Below, in pieces: positions 1 to 12,182 of a DNA stretch of 64,000 nt. The stretch covers positions 1,183,001-1,247,000 of the forward strand of contig NC_092675.1 of the NCBI RefSeq assembly GCF_964355755.1, given 5' to 3'. Position numbers and translations under genes: made by a program. Origin of the DNA: Antedon mediterranea (lineage: Eukaryota > Echinodermata > Crinoidea > Comatulida > Antedonidae). The notes under the pieces are model-generated. The model was not told where the DNA came from, did no database searches, and saw nothing but the letters and a program-made list of their open reading frames with translations. How positions within the stretch are numbered: the first letter of the stretch is position 1; every line of letters begins with the position of its first letter.

Positions 1-92
1 ATACGCATCCAACAGCAAGCACCTTAACCACCAAGCTACAACTCCACTACATTTATACCAACATTTGTATATTTTTCTTTTCTGTGTGACAG

Positions 93-2079
93 AGGGCCAT
101 TTGTGTCTGCTGTGGGTAAGAATTGGCATCCAGATCATTTTGTTTGTGTTCATTGTCACGAACCCCTCCAGAAAATTGGTTTTGTCGAAGAGAAAGGCAA
201 AATGTATTGTGAGAAGGACTATAGTACCCTGTATGCTCCTAAGTGTAGCAAGTGTCTTCAGAGTGTTGTTGGGGTAAGTCTTTAAACATTCCTTTTTATC
301 TAGGCCTAGCTCACTGACTTTCACTACTAGTATTATCACAAGGCGTAGCAATTCCAATGGATTTCTGTAAATGCACTCTTCTTTTGTATGCTGCAACCAA
401 TGCATCTGTTTCTGGCAGATGATTGTCAAATCATACCAAATTATCACCATCAAATAAAAAACTCTGTAATGGAATGATATGCCCATACCAATCTTGTAAA
501 TTCCATAGCCTGAAACAACTTGTTTCCATCAAAATACAAATATATTCTACACTATCAAACTTGACAAAAAAATCTGATGTGCTCAAATATGGTGGTGATA
601 TGCCCAAATGTGGTAGTGATATGACATCATCATGTCCATATATAGGCACATGACATTTTTTTGTCACGTAAAGTTTGATAGTTTAAAGTTTAATATTACT
701 ATTTAATAATGATTTTTCAGAAATGTGTGAATGCCCTCGGAGGCCAATTCCATCCAGCCTGCTTCGTCTGCTTTCACTGCAATAAGCCAATAGAAGAGAG
801 TGGATTCCATACAAATGAAGGAAAAGTTTACTGTACTGCAGGTAAACTTTGTTTAGGATGCCTTAATTCAGCCACTTACGCTCTGTCTACATTGTCAAAC
901 AAAAAAATGTGATGTGCTCAGATATATCACTACCATATTTGGACACATCACTCTTTTTTTGTAAAATAGTTTGATAGACAGGGCTTAAGATTACAAGCTG
1001 ATCCCACTGTATATGTATACAATCTTGCTGAATCTATCAGTATAAACTAATTTTCTGCTTATGAAGGGTATTTGAAATGGAGAGATGGACTGAACTCTAG
1101 TTTGTGTGTTTATATAAACTGTATTTATTCACGAGACTGATCTACAGTACAACTTGTTCAATCAACATTGATTGTTTTTACACAAGTTTGTGATATTACA
1201 AATAATCCATATAAATATGAAAAAAAAAGAAATAAAAAAATTAAAATTGAAAAGAAAAGTTTCTCTATATATCGACAGCTGCAATTTAGGCAGCTCAAAA
1301 CATTGTTATATTATTGATTTAGCATTTCTCTACACAGCAATAAAGATTAATGTTTTTCTCCTATTTAGACCACACTGCCTTATTCTCTGTGATGTGTGCT
1401 TCCTGTGAGTTTGCTATTGAACCTGGTGATGAATGGCTTGAAGCCCTTAGTGCTAGCTGGCATTCAAATTGCTTCAACTGCAATGTAGGTTATCAATATT
1501 TAATTTTTTTTAATGCTCTGTGCATCAAACTTTACTTAACAACACGAAGACACGACAATGCCATATCACTACCATATTTGGACATATCACTACCATATTT
1601 GGGCACATCATCACTTTTGACAGAGCTTTACACACATGAATGTTAATTACAGAATGAAAAGTAAACTTTCACTGAAGATGAGACTTAATTGATTGAGTTG
1701 TTGCCCTATGCTGCACCAGTTCAGAAAAAAAAAACGAAGTCAATGTTTCCCACGCGGCTATACACATATCGATTGGTGCATATCCGCATGTAGCATCGTG
1801 AAAACAAAATACTGAGGTTTGATTTTATTTGCCAGAGCCGAAAGCTAGACCCTTTAGGAGGTTTCAGACTTGCAATGTAAATTGTTAAATTTTTAACCTT
1901 TTAAATGTTATGACATTTCTATTGAATAAATTCTTCAATTTGAATTTATTGGACGAGGCAGACATTTTACAAATGATCAAAATTATTTTTTTATTTATTT
2001 CCAGGCTTGTCAGATCAACTTAGAAGGTCATGGATTCTACGCAAAAAATGGTAAACCATACTGCCCCCAACATGCTTAA
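93..2079 (+). CDS. PDZ-LIM (ALP/Enigma/LDB3-type) protein, 3' part: C-terminal LIM domains
   Basis: Exons 93-273, 721-841, 1369-1484 and 2005-2079 (stop TAA 2077-2079) join in one frame with AG/GT borders. They encode the end of LIM-1 (GPFVSAVGKNWHPDHFVC then YCEKDY), LIM-2 (CSKCLQSVVGKC, then FHPACFVCFHC) and LIM-3 (CASCEFAIEPGDEWLEALS, WHSNCFNCNAC, C-terminus PYCPQHA). LIM-3 has the C-x2-C, H-x2-C, C-x2-C and C-x2-H zinc ligands. The order of three LIMs and the ending INLEGHGFYAKNGKPYC match the ALP/Enigma family (PDLIM5, PDLIM7, LDB3), which anchor signalling proteins to actin and Z-discs. The N-terminal PDZ and the start of LIM-1 lie upstream of the window, so I cannot say which vertebrate paralogue it matches best. 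Each of the three introns holds a copy of one MITE family. A poly(A) signal AATAAA sits at 2262-2267. Confidence 0.9.
545..682. mobile_element. MITE family 1, copy a (intron of LIM gene)
   Basis: Inverted ends: CTACACTATCAAACTTGACA on the left and its near reverse complement TGTCACGTAAAGTTTGATAG on the right. The interior carries TATGGTGGTGATATGCCC-like and GATATGACATCATCATGTCC motifs seen in all family members. It ends 38 bases before a LIM exon. Confidence 0.8.
880..987. mobile_element. MITE family 1, copy b (intron of LIM gene)
   Basis: Starts GCTCTGTCTACATTGTCAAA and ends TTTGATAGACAGGGCTTA. Interior ATATCACTACCATATTTGG is shared with other copies. It begins about 40 bases after a LIM exon. 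Confidence 0.8.
1514..1632. mobile_element. MITE family 1, copy c, degenerate (intron of LIM gene)
   Basis: GCTCTGTGCATCAAACTTTA at the left, TGACAGAGCTTTAC at the right, and two interior copies of ATCACTACCATATTTGG. It begins 30 bases after a LIM exon. Confidence 0.7.
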
Positions 2080-4072
2080 ATATTTGAGTTAATACAGTAG
2101 TATCTATACATTTGGCAACATAGTTTTATAGCTGTAAAAATAGTATAATAGTGAAATGCGGATACGTTTCGCTGAATTACAAGTTGTTTCACTAAAAAAA
2201 TATGTATAAAAGGTATATTCATTTAGATTTAAAAGTGTCTTCCATAATTTATATATTATAAAATAAAATATTTTTGTGCCAAGCACTTCAAAGTTTAATT
2301 GGTAGATTTTATAGTTTAGTATATTCTTCTGCAGAATTTCTTTAAAATAATAGCTTTATTGTTAATTAGAAGCTAATACCTTTATATGTCTCCTTGAGTT
2401 TAGTGTAAAGACTAAGTCAAAAGAGATTCAAATATTATATTTTATTGATTTATATTTTAGTAATTGTTCGTTTAGTAGGTATATTAATTGTTAACAATTT
2501 GTGTGTAAAAAATCACCATAGCTCTTTACTCTATACTTTGTGAATTTCCCCTAAATTTTGCAAATTGTAACGCAAAAGATAGGACACAATTAAATCAAAT
2601 TAAGCTCAGCCCTTCATTTCACTATTTATAGGCACTGTCTCCAACCCTATTTCAAAATCCTGTATCCGCCACTGCAAACTTTACAGTGAAATGTTTGATA
2701 AATTAATACATGCAACTCTCCAAAAACTGTGCACCTAGATTGGCCTAACAGAGCTGATCTGATACAGGAAAAATGATTGGTGGGGAAATATATTGAAGTA
2801 TAGGTAGTCTCAGTATTACACTTAGTTTATTTATATGTTGTATTGTAGACCTAGAGATATTATTATTCTAAATCTTCAATCAGTATTATATTATGTGCAG
2901 AGCTTATCTAATGCAATAGATGTCACTCTTTTCAGTTAAATTTAGGTTATTCACATTGGCTTTGTATGCATAATTACTATAGAAACAATTTAAAGTTGTT
3001 TTTTAAGTAAAATAGAGTCAAATTTGATTTTTTTTATCACTATTTTACGATTGAATTGCTGTTAACTATGCTGTGGTTGTTTTTTTTAGAATCAATTGTT
3101 AAAAATTGAAACTTAATTGAGAAATGGAATGTTTTACCATCAGAAGAGTGGTTACTTTCTATTGTAGTATTCACTTATGCAATTTTATCAACAAAAAAAA
3201 TATAAAAAGCTAGATTATGTAGTATTTATCCTAATTAGTTTCTACTTAATATGTGTTTAACAAATTTACATACACTGTGGATTCAAAACTAATAAGATTA
3301 ACCAATTGTAATAATATGTACAGTAGTATTAACAAATAATGCATTTTGCTTTTTACCATTATAACTGGTATATGTCAAGTTTATAACAGAATAAACAGAA
3401 AAGTCAGACTGCCGGGTGACAAATAACATGTTAAAATATCACTAATCGTGTGACATATCCAGCATTGTCACATTATTTTGTGACAATTTGTTTATGGTAA
3501 AGACAGAATACCATATTATGATTATCGCAAATACCACGTGTCAATTCTTTTAATATGACAGTTTCATGACACGCCATATTCATTGTGACAATCCTATGTT
3601 GTTAATAATTGTCATATCTTGTGACATCATATCAAACACTGTCACAACTAAGTATCTTGTTGAGTACAGGTAAGAACAGTCAAACATATCATTAGTACTA
3701 TGTTATATGTGTCATCATGTTTATAATACTAAATTTGCCAGGTAGAAATAAACCAGCTTTGTAACTAATTGTGTCTTCATGTCTTATTTTGTTGTTTTGT
3801 TGAGTACAAAAGTCCAAGTAAAGATGAAAATGCAAGGATACACTTTAAAGCCGTGTTAAAAAATCCTGTATAAAATAGTATGTATATTCAATATTTTTGA
3901 TTTTTGACTATTTAATACAAATTAAATAACATTATATAATGTAATAACATTTCTTAACAAATAAAATCTGAAAAATTGTTTGATGAAGTATTAATAGAGA
4001 AGGCCTACTATAAACAGAGTATTTATTTACAGTACTGTATTTATTAACGCACATGAATATTAAAACGGTACT
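2080..4072. other. 3' UTR and intergenic spacer
   Basis: No coding exon seen. It holds the 3' UTR of the LIM gene (AATAAA at 2262-2267, another at 3390-3395) and AT-rich spacer. Between about 3430 and 3650 the motif TGTGACA/TGTCACA recurs on both strands at irregular spacing. Confidence 0.6.
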
Positions 4073-6570
4073 TTATAGCCTTACAAGACTCGTGAATATT
4101 ATTAGAGTACTGTACTTATTAGGGTTCATGAAAATTACCTGTATATAGTACAGTACGTACAGTGCAAAGACACAAACTCTCCATTTTGGAAGTGAAGATT
4201 TAATCGTGTTAAAATCTTTATCATCAAGACAAAAGTCAAATATCTGTGAAAATTGAAATAAGGTAATCACTTGGGCATAAGCCATACATTATGGTACGTA
4301 TTCCTTTAATCACAAGTTATTATATCAATAAGTTTGGCCTGTTTGTTTAAACAATATTATTTTATTTAACAAACCTGGAAATTCTCAGCTATTCGTCCAG
4401 GGTTTACACTCTTTGGAATGGCTACCACATTACGCTGCACTTGAAACCTGAAAAGAAATTTTGAAAAACAGACAGGTAAAATTTTGTTTTTTTGCTCAAT
4501 GATAAACAGATACCATAAAAATATCACTATTTATACACACAAACCTTAGAGCTATTTGGGCCACAGTCTTGTTATATTTCTTAGCCATCTCTACCAATTT
4601 AGGCTCAGAGAAAAGGTCTAAATCGCCTGGGTACTTTGCATTTTTATCGCCACAGCAAAGTGGACTGTATGCTTCAAACACAATGTCTTGTTCATTACAA
4701 AACATTACAAGTTCATTCTCTGGCAGGTAGGGATGAGACTCAACCTGTATAATAAATGATGTTGCTTTCGTTCAACATTATCTGTGTTTCACTTCAATAT
4801 AATATGTAGTATTACAAATGTATGTATAACATAGATAATAATATAAGGTATAAAAATGAGGGATTGTACTGGGAAGTGTTTAAACTACTGGGGCAGGGTG
4901 GGAGATAGGTACCCTCAGGCTCTGCGTAGGTATATTTTCTAGTTTGTAATAACTGAATAATTGTACTGTTTTTATCCTAATCTGAAATAATAATTTCTTC
5001 ATTTAATATTAATAATAATAATAATAATAATATCCTTGATTTATATAGAGCATAATGTTGTGAAACCTCTAAGCGCTGTACATAAACTAATACGATTAAA
5101 GGGATTTCAACCATGCTAAAAAAAACCCAAACCGAAGTAAGGAGATACGCCTTCGTCGCTAACCAGGGATCATTGAACACCAGTCGGTCATCCCGGACTC
5201 AGGCGGCACCCCCTGCCCTACTTTAATTAGATCTACAACAATCTAGGTGACATAGTAAAGGAGAAAAAAGGGATTAATATGCTTTTTTAACAAGTATGTC
5301 TAAAGAACCCCTAAAAAAGAGCCACCGACTGTGCATCTTTAATATATTAAAACCTCACTTGCAATACAGCTGGTTTGATTCGACAGCTGCTGCAAATATC
5401 TTCAATTTGTTTACTGTTGAAGTTTGAAACACCAATTGCTTTAACCAATCCCTCGTCCACAAGTTTTTCCATTGCATTCCATGTGTCTTTATAATGTACA
5501 TCAGCATACATAATGTTGTTATCAGAATCATATGGAAAAAAGGATCCTCCATTTCTATTAAATTCAAAATTTGCTAATTTTTTAAATAAGAAATAAAAAG
5601 ACAGATAATGCAGTTTAATTGTTTTAGGAGACTACTTACTGAAAAGATATGGGATAATGCATAAGGTACAGATCCAAATAATCTAGTTGAAGATCATTGA
5701 GTGTCTCCATTAAAGCTGGTTTGACATCCTCTGGGGCATGTCTGGTATTCCATAGTTTGGAACACATAAATATTTCCTCTCTTGACAAATTCTAAGAGAG
5801 AAAAAAAACAAAATATCACAATCGTAAATGCCAAGTCAGTCTATCTTTTTAAGTTTGGGTTGAATAGAATAAACTGATCTGGCCACCAACCAAAAACCAA
5901 GGTAAATAGGTCAGTCTGATTCACCTTTAACACATTTGCATAGTGGAAAATAGGCTTAAAGATGTATTGTCCACGTGAAAAATATTTATTACACGTTTTT
6001 TGTTGAATATGCCATTATAATGTCGCATAATAGTTATCCACTTTGACTAAAAAATAGAGCAAAAAAAAACCATTTATTTACCAGTGAAAAAACTGTAATT
6101 TAAATAGTCATAACAATAGTTTCATAAGTCAAAACACTAATTTTTTTCGTTTGTTTTTCTACAGAAGTGATTAACTTTGGAAACTACAAAAACTATTCAA
6201 AGTCAAATTTAATTAATCTTCATTTTTCATGTTTTTGGAGGACAATACATCTTTAAAAGACGATGATTAACAAAAACATTTTTTTTTAAATGTAATCAAA
6301 GTAGCCTCTATCCTCTTATCCAGAGCCTGTGGCCTCCTGTACCTTATCTTTTTTAATGTACTGTATTACCATATCTTTCATTGCAGCTTTTAGGGCTAGG
6401 CCCACTTCTTTTTCATTTTTATATACCATAGCACTATCAAAATGCCGGTAGCCCACTTCAAGTGCTGATCTGATTGCTACCTCAACTTGGTCAGGCTTCG
6501 ACTTCCATAGGCCTAACCCAAGAAGTGGCATAGATGCTCCAGTATATAAATGTACAGTTTTCATATTCAT
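4073..6570 (-). CDS. Aldo-keto reductase A, AKR1A1-like, with altered C-terminus
   Basis: Exons (minus strand) 6570-6370, 5791-5640, 5554-5359, 4744-4545, 4447-4375 and 4243-4073 join in frame to 330 residues. AKR1 enzymes reduce aldehydes and ketones with NADPH in a TIM barrel. The catalytic tetrad is visible: Asp45 and Tyr50 (HFDSAMVY), Lys79 (CSKLW) and His112 (LYLMHYP). The family signatures [13 protein letters not shown] and [15 protein letters not shown] are intact. The odd part is the end: after PKWRVCV genes B and C splice to a last exon resembling the AKR1A1 tail, but here no such exon exists downstream. The frame runs into a hydrophobic tail and stops at 4073-4075. It may be a working gene with a new C-terminal loop or an early pseudogene. 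A donor-like GTAATT after YYIQ could lead to an unseen exon. It is the most downstream of three tandem copies. Confidence 0.8.
5005..5225. repeat. AAT microsatellite plus dispersed repeat
   Basis: About nine AAT units at 5005-5032, followed by a stretch with TAAGCGCTGTACA and CGGTCATCCCGGACTCAGGC that looks like a truncated dispersed element. It lies in an intron of reductase gene A. Class unknown. Confidence 0.4.
5955..6256. mobile_element. MITE family 2
   Basis: About 300 bases bounded by TTAAAGATGTATTGTCC and GGACAATACATCTTTAA, a near-perfect terminal inverted repeat. It lies in intron 1 of reductase gene A. Relatives are at 8288-8496 (one end only) and 57713-57980. Confidence 0.85.
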
Positions 6571-7303
6571 CTACTGTGATCTCTGTAGGCCTACTACTCT
6601 TACTAACAGCTAAAGAATAATAATAAGGATTAGTAGTATTGTATCATGAATGTTTTGATACTGCAACTTAGGGTGCTGCAACAACCAGCTGATAAAAGGT
6701 GAATGACCTGAGGATGGCTTATACGCGGTCACGCGCACCCCTGGATTGTGGATGAAAACATTGAGGGCAGCAGATGGTTAAAATAAAATTGACTGTACTC
6801 TAAATGTAACTACAGTACAGTACTACAATAATGCTCAGGATACCATAAATATATCACTAATATTCAGTTCTGCCAATTTTATTTAGTAACAGTAAAGTAT
6901 TAATACAGTAATATAAAAACAGTATTCTTGACAATTTGCAGATGTTAAATTTATAATCTTGCTGCTCAGACAAAGAGCGGTAAAACTCTATATAAAATAT
7001 ATCAGAGATCATATATTTTTTAACATTTACTAAACAAATTAAATATTTTAGATACAGTGTAATTAGTATTTCTTAAAAAATAAAATTTGAAAGTTTCTTT
7101 TAAAGAGTACTGTACTTTTAAGGCTTATGAATATTTATTAATATCTACACCAGCCTCATGAATATTTATTAATATCTACACCAGCCTCGTGAATATGAAT
7201 AGAATACTGTAGTGCTGGGTCTGTACTAATAAATTAAATTTTTAATTTTGTAATACTTTTAAAATATTATACTTAAAGTGTATGTAGTATTTTTATTTTA
7301 AAA
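6571..7303. other. Spacer between reductase genes A and B
   Basis: Upstream flank of gene A and downstream flank of gene B. No exon seen. A direct duplication of about 31 bases (CTCATGAATATTTATTAATA and following) lies at about 7137-7190. Confidence 0.5.
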
Positions 7304-10300
7304 TCATTTAGATTCCTTAGGCACATAGTGTGCATAGAGTGGATGATGTAGGTCCCTGGCAACTGGGCGGCCATCTTCTCCAATAATTGGCTTATTATCA
7401 GGTCCCTGGAAATAAAACAAAATTGTATTTTAAACTTGTGAAAATGAGTTTCTTGTTCATAATCTAGAAAGGATATGAAATCTGCAAGAGTGGAAATGCT
7501 TGAATTTAGAATTTGCAGACACTATACAATCACTACTACATGACAAATTGTTCACTTTTGAAAATGTTCCCAACTTCAACATTTAATGTTTACTTCATGA
7601 TGTTCTATACCCTATAATACCTTTTTTCTATTCATACCTTATAAATATAGTAAAGCACATTTTGAAAAATATTGAAAATTTATTGGATTTAAAAGTATTG
7701 AAAGTGTATTAAATTATTATATTCAGAATTCTAAGCCCAAACTTTTACCAAATTAATATTGATTAAAATTAGGGAATAGACGAAACTAGCTTAATAATAA
7801 TAGTATGGTAATTAATTATTACTTTTTTCTTAAACTAATTTAATATCATATTTTTGAATAAATGTAGTTAAGAAATAAATTGTTTACCTTTTTAGCTCCA
7901 ACACAAACTCTCCATTTTGGAAGTGAAGATTTGATTGTGTTAAAATCTTTATCATCAAGAGTAAAGTCGAATATCTGTGAATAAGAAGGTAAAAAAAGAA
8001 CATAAAAATAAACACATGATGTACCGCAAACCAAACTTTACTAAGGTAATGATTACATCCAAACCATTATCTGACAGAGGTGTTTCATAAATTTTGAATA
8101 TATTCGAGTTGTAGCTCTCTTCTCGTAGAGAATAGGCCAATGTCGGTTTTTCCAGATAAGCTAGGCACGAAATAGACAAGGAAAGTATGTGATGTCTGCT
8201 TTTGGTGAGGGTTTTATCCATAACAAATTACATTTTGGCTTACTGATCATGGGATTAACTAGTTACATTGCTCAGTATTTTTGGATCAAAATTATTTTAA
8301 AGATTTTGTTGAACAGGCCATTTAAATTCTCATAATAAAGAAATTGGATCGAAAACTAAGAAAAATCGTCTGGAAGTTAATGTGTTTTTGGTACTGTTTA
8401 TTTGCAAGTAAGCAACTTTATTAAAACTAAAAAATGGCATGTTCAAAGTTTGATTTTGTTTTAAGTTTTATGTTTTGGGGGACAATACACGTTTAAATAA
8501 AATAGTTGTATTCAACAAACCTGGAAATTCTCAGCTATTCGTCCAGGATTTACACTCTTTGGAATGGCTACCACATTACGCTGAACTTGAAACCTGAAAA
8601 GAAAGGAAATTTAGAAGGTAGTATTTCATGTGACTTCACTTTTAACAAGGTTTGCTCAATGATAAACAGATATCGTAAATATCACTATTTATACACACAA
8701 ACCTTAGAGCAATTTGGGCCACAGTCTTGTTATATTTCTTAGCCATCTCTACCAATTTAGGCTCAGAGAAAAGGTCTAAATCGCCTGGGTACTTGGCATT
8801 TCTATCACCACAACAAAGTGGACTGTATGCTTCAAACACAATGTCTTGTTCATTACAAAACATTACAAGTTCATTCTCTGGCAGGTAGGGGTGAGACTCA
8901 ACCTGTATTAAAAAAGAAGTACCTTTATTAACATGATAATGTGTTTGATTTTAATATAATAAAATATGTGACTTCAATAATTACAATGACTTTATACTTT
9001 AAGTATTTTAAACTCAGTCATAATACATATACAACATAGGAAATGTCACTTGTCTTGTTATACCAATGATCATAATCAACATTTTTATTAAATACATTGA
9101 TCAAATATATTGATCAAATAAGAATAAGATACATAAAAGATATGTTTTATCAAATAGTCCATGGGATTTAGACTTTTAAATCAAATTGCAATGAAAGGTT
9201 TTTTGATGAAATGTTTTCTTTATCAACGTTAGGACTTTTTTTGACAACGGGAAGTAGCCTCTTTGCATAATAAAAATGGTGGACATTTTTAATAATTACT
9301 CTATATCTTAAAAACCTTGGTCAAAGTGATTCAACATAGTGTTAAACAAAGGTGCTGAAATGGACCAGAGCACTTGGGTAGACATGTTCTACACCAGAAC
9401 TATGACAGAGAAGTGACTTGAACCTGTGATGGTATTGGTTCGGCCACTTGATGACTCAAATAAAAATGACAGAGAAGAAATTACTGTTATCAATGAAACA
9501 AACATCTGTTGTGATTGTATAAATAACAATTATTTGTGCTGTTATGCAACACAAACCAAACGTACGTATTGATTTTATGAAATGAAATTTTACCAAACTA
9601 GTAATAATGTTGACATACTGTAGATACTTTATCTGCATAAATTAAGAACGAATGATGATTTCAAATAAAGTAACAATAATATGTGTAGGCCTAGAGTTCC
9701 CAAATAACTGGACTGGACACTTTTAAGCAAAACATATCATTGTTTTTTGGTTATAAATTAAACAAAGCCTGGTTTTGTGATTATGTATTCATCAGTGTTG
9801 TTGCAAATCAAATTGTTAGGTGTGATTGTGGAAGATGTCTGGTTATTTTATGTATTCATCAGTGTTGGTGCAAATCAAATTGTTAGGTGTGATTGTGGAA
9901 GATGTCTGGTTATTTTATGTGTTCTTCAGTGTTGGTGCAAATCAAATTGTTAGGTGTGATTGTGGAAGATGTCTGGTTATTTTATGTATTCATCAGTGTT
10001 GGTGCAAATCAAATTGTTAGGTGTGATTGTGGAAGATGTCTGGTTATTTTATGTGTTCATCAGTGTTGGTGCAAATCAAATTGTTAGGTGTGATTGTGGA
10101 AGATGTCTGGTTATTTTATGTATTCATCAGTGTTGGTGCAAATCAAATTGTTAGGTGTGATTGTGGAAGATGTCTGGTTATTTTATGTATTCATCAGTGT
10201 TGGTGCAAATCAAATTGTTAGGTGTGATTGTGGAAGATGTCTGGTTATTTTATGTGTTCATCAGTGTTGGTGCAAATCAAATTGTTAGGTGTGATTGTGG

Positions 10301-12182
10301 AAGATGTCTGGTTATTTTATGTATTCATCAGTGTTGGTGCAAATCAAATTGTTAGGTGTGATTGTGGAAGATGTCTGGTTATTTTATGTGTTCATCAGTG
10401 TTGGTGCAAATCAAATTGTTAGGTGTGATTGTGGAAGATGTATGGTTATTTTATGTGTTCATCAGTGTTGGTACAAATCAAATTGTTAGGTGTGATTGTG
10501 GAAGATGTCTGGTTATTTTTCTAGTTTAATTCTTTTTGTGTTCAGTATGTATTGTTATATGAATATACTATCTGGAAAAATAAAGGAAATGATTGAATGA
10601 ATTCAACGGTGGCTTACAGCTCTGTCTACACCATTAAACTATATGTGACAAAAAATGTGATGTGCCCATATATGGACATGATGGTGTCATATCACTACCA
10701 TATAATTTTGGGTATTTCACCACCATATTTAGGCAATTCACACTTTTTTGTCACACTAGCTTGATAGTGTAGACAGAGCTTCACAAAATTTACAATAAAT
10801 TGAATTTGTACACAGATTTTGTGATTTTTATTCCCTATACAATACTATTTGTACTGTACTGTGTATTTATTCTAAAATATTGATTAACTTCATAATTATT
10901 AAAACCTCACTTGCAATACAGCTGGTTTGATTCGACAGCTGCTGCAAATCTCTTCAATTTGTTGACTGTTGAAGTTTGAAACACCGATTGCTTTAACCAA
11001 TCCCTCGTCCACAAGTTTTTCCATTTCATTCCATGTTTCTTTATAATGTACATCAGCATACATAATGTTATTCTCAGAATCATATGGAACTAACGATCCT
11101 CCATTTCTATGACATGATAAATTAATCAATTAATTACCAGAATATATAAAGATAGATCCTTTGTGCTGAGATAATGATTAAAAATGAATTATAAACGGAA
11201 AATTTAAAACAAATACAGTATGTATTTTTTAATGATTATATAATAAAATAGATTTATTTCAATTTAAAAATATAATATTTTTGTCAATTTCAATAGACAT
11301 ATGGATATGTAATTTTTTTTTTAAAGAACCTTAAACCTTACTGAAAAGCTATGGGGTTATGCATCAGATAGAGATCTAAATAATCCAGTTGAAGATCATT
11401 GAGTGTCTCCATTAAAGCTGGTTTGACATCCTCTGGGGCATGTCTGGTATTCCATAGTTTGGAACACATAAATATTTCCTCTCGTGCCAAATTCTGGAAA
11501 AAAAACCAAATACAATAATTAACACCAATTAAAAGGATGATAAGAATTAGATATAGGCCTAGGGTCTGATTTGTAAGTTGAAGAATGACCTAGGATACAG
11601 TATATCTCATGTTTTAGCCATGGCATTCCTTTGTCTGTTATACCTTGCATTTTTTAATTATTTGTAAATAATATTAATATACTCAAAATTTTATTGATTG
11701 TAATAATTTATTTATGCATTTAAAAACATATATGAAACTCATTGATGCTCCATACACTGTGATCAAAATGTAAAAGGAATAGGCCTAGGCCTATTGTCCT
11801 GCAACATGGCCATGCAGACGGGTATACACTCAGTCTAGTGATACATTGTCAGAATTGAGAAGCAACATTTTATTTTCAACATTTAGTAAACTGTGCCGAC
11901 ACCACTTTTGCACATCAAAACTACAACTATCCAACAAATCAGCCAGTATCTAATACTTAAAAAAAAAGACTGTTACCATACCATATCTTTAATTGCGGCT
12001 TTTAGGGCTAGGCCCACTTCTTTTTCATTTTCATATACCATAGCACTATCAAAATGCCGGTAGCCCACTCCGAGTGCTGATCTGATTGCTAACTCAACTT
12101 GGTCAGGTTTCGACTTCCATAGGCCTAAACCAAGAAGTGGCATAGATGCTCCAGTATATAAACGTGCAGCTGTCATATTCAT
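7304..12182 (-). CDS. Aldo-keto reductase B, AKR1A1-like, complete
   Basis: Exons 12182-11982, 11493-11342, 11106-10911, 8902-8703, 8593-8521, 7974-7888 and 7405-7304 have consistent phases and give 336 residues, a normal AKR1 length. The start is [20 protein letters not shown]. Asp45/Tyr50 ([11 protein letters not shown]), the Lys of CSKLW and the His of LYLMHNP-type strand form the tetrad. The last exon encodes [20 protein letters not shown], close to the C-terminus of vertebrate AKR1A1 (alcohol dehydrogenase NADP+), which supports that subfamily. The likely role is cytosolic NADPH-dependent aldehyde reduction. Intron 3 is 2 kb and carries a 67-bp minisatellite, a SINE fragment and a MITE. 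Exon lengths equal those of gene C except the last, so B and C arose by tandem duplication. Confidence 0.92.
8107..8177. mobile_element. MITE family 3 fragment
   Basis: One end only: TGTCGGTTTTTCCAGATAAG CTAGGCACGAAATAGACA in two parts, matching the ends at 34400-34575, 41805-41885, 27541-27597 and 49655-49690. It lies in an intron of reductase gene B. Confidence 0.6.
8288..8496. mobile_element. MITE family 2, partial
   Basis: The right end GGGGGACAATACACGTTTAA is preserved. The interior AACAGGCCATTTAAATTCTC resembles the other copies. The left end has decayed. It lies in an intron of reductase gene B. Confidence 0.55.
9345..9460 (-). mobile_element. tRNA-derived SINE fragment
   Basis: On the minus strand an A-box-like TCAAGTGGCCGAACC is followed by a B-box-like GGTTCAAGTCAC. 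The trailing GTTCTGGTGTAGAACATG matches the tail of the better SINE copies at 25037 and 32355. Confidence 0.5.
9781..10518 (+). repeat. 67-bp minisatellite, 11 copies
   Basis: Eleven head-to-tail units of exactly 67 bases, containing GTTGGTGCAAATCAAATTGT and GTGATTGTGGAAGATGTCTG. Units differ mainly at TATGTATTC versus TATGTGTTC. It lies in intron 3 of reductase gene B. Because 67 is not a multiple of 3, it yields overlapping false frames about 64 residues long. Confidence 0.97.
10618..10781. mobile_element. MITE family 1, copy d (full length)
   Basis: The best-preserved copy: AGCTCTGTCTACACCATTAA at the left, TTGATAGTGTAGACAGAGCT at the right, about 164 bases. It lies in intron 3 of reductase gene B. 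Confidence 0.85.

Noticed and set aside
9826-10489. Eight staggered frames of 64 codons
   Set aside because: Shadows of the 67-bp minisatellite in an intron.
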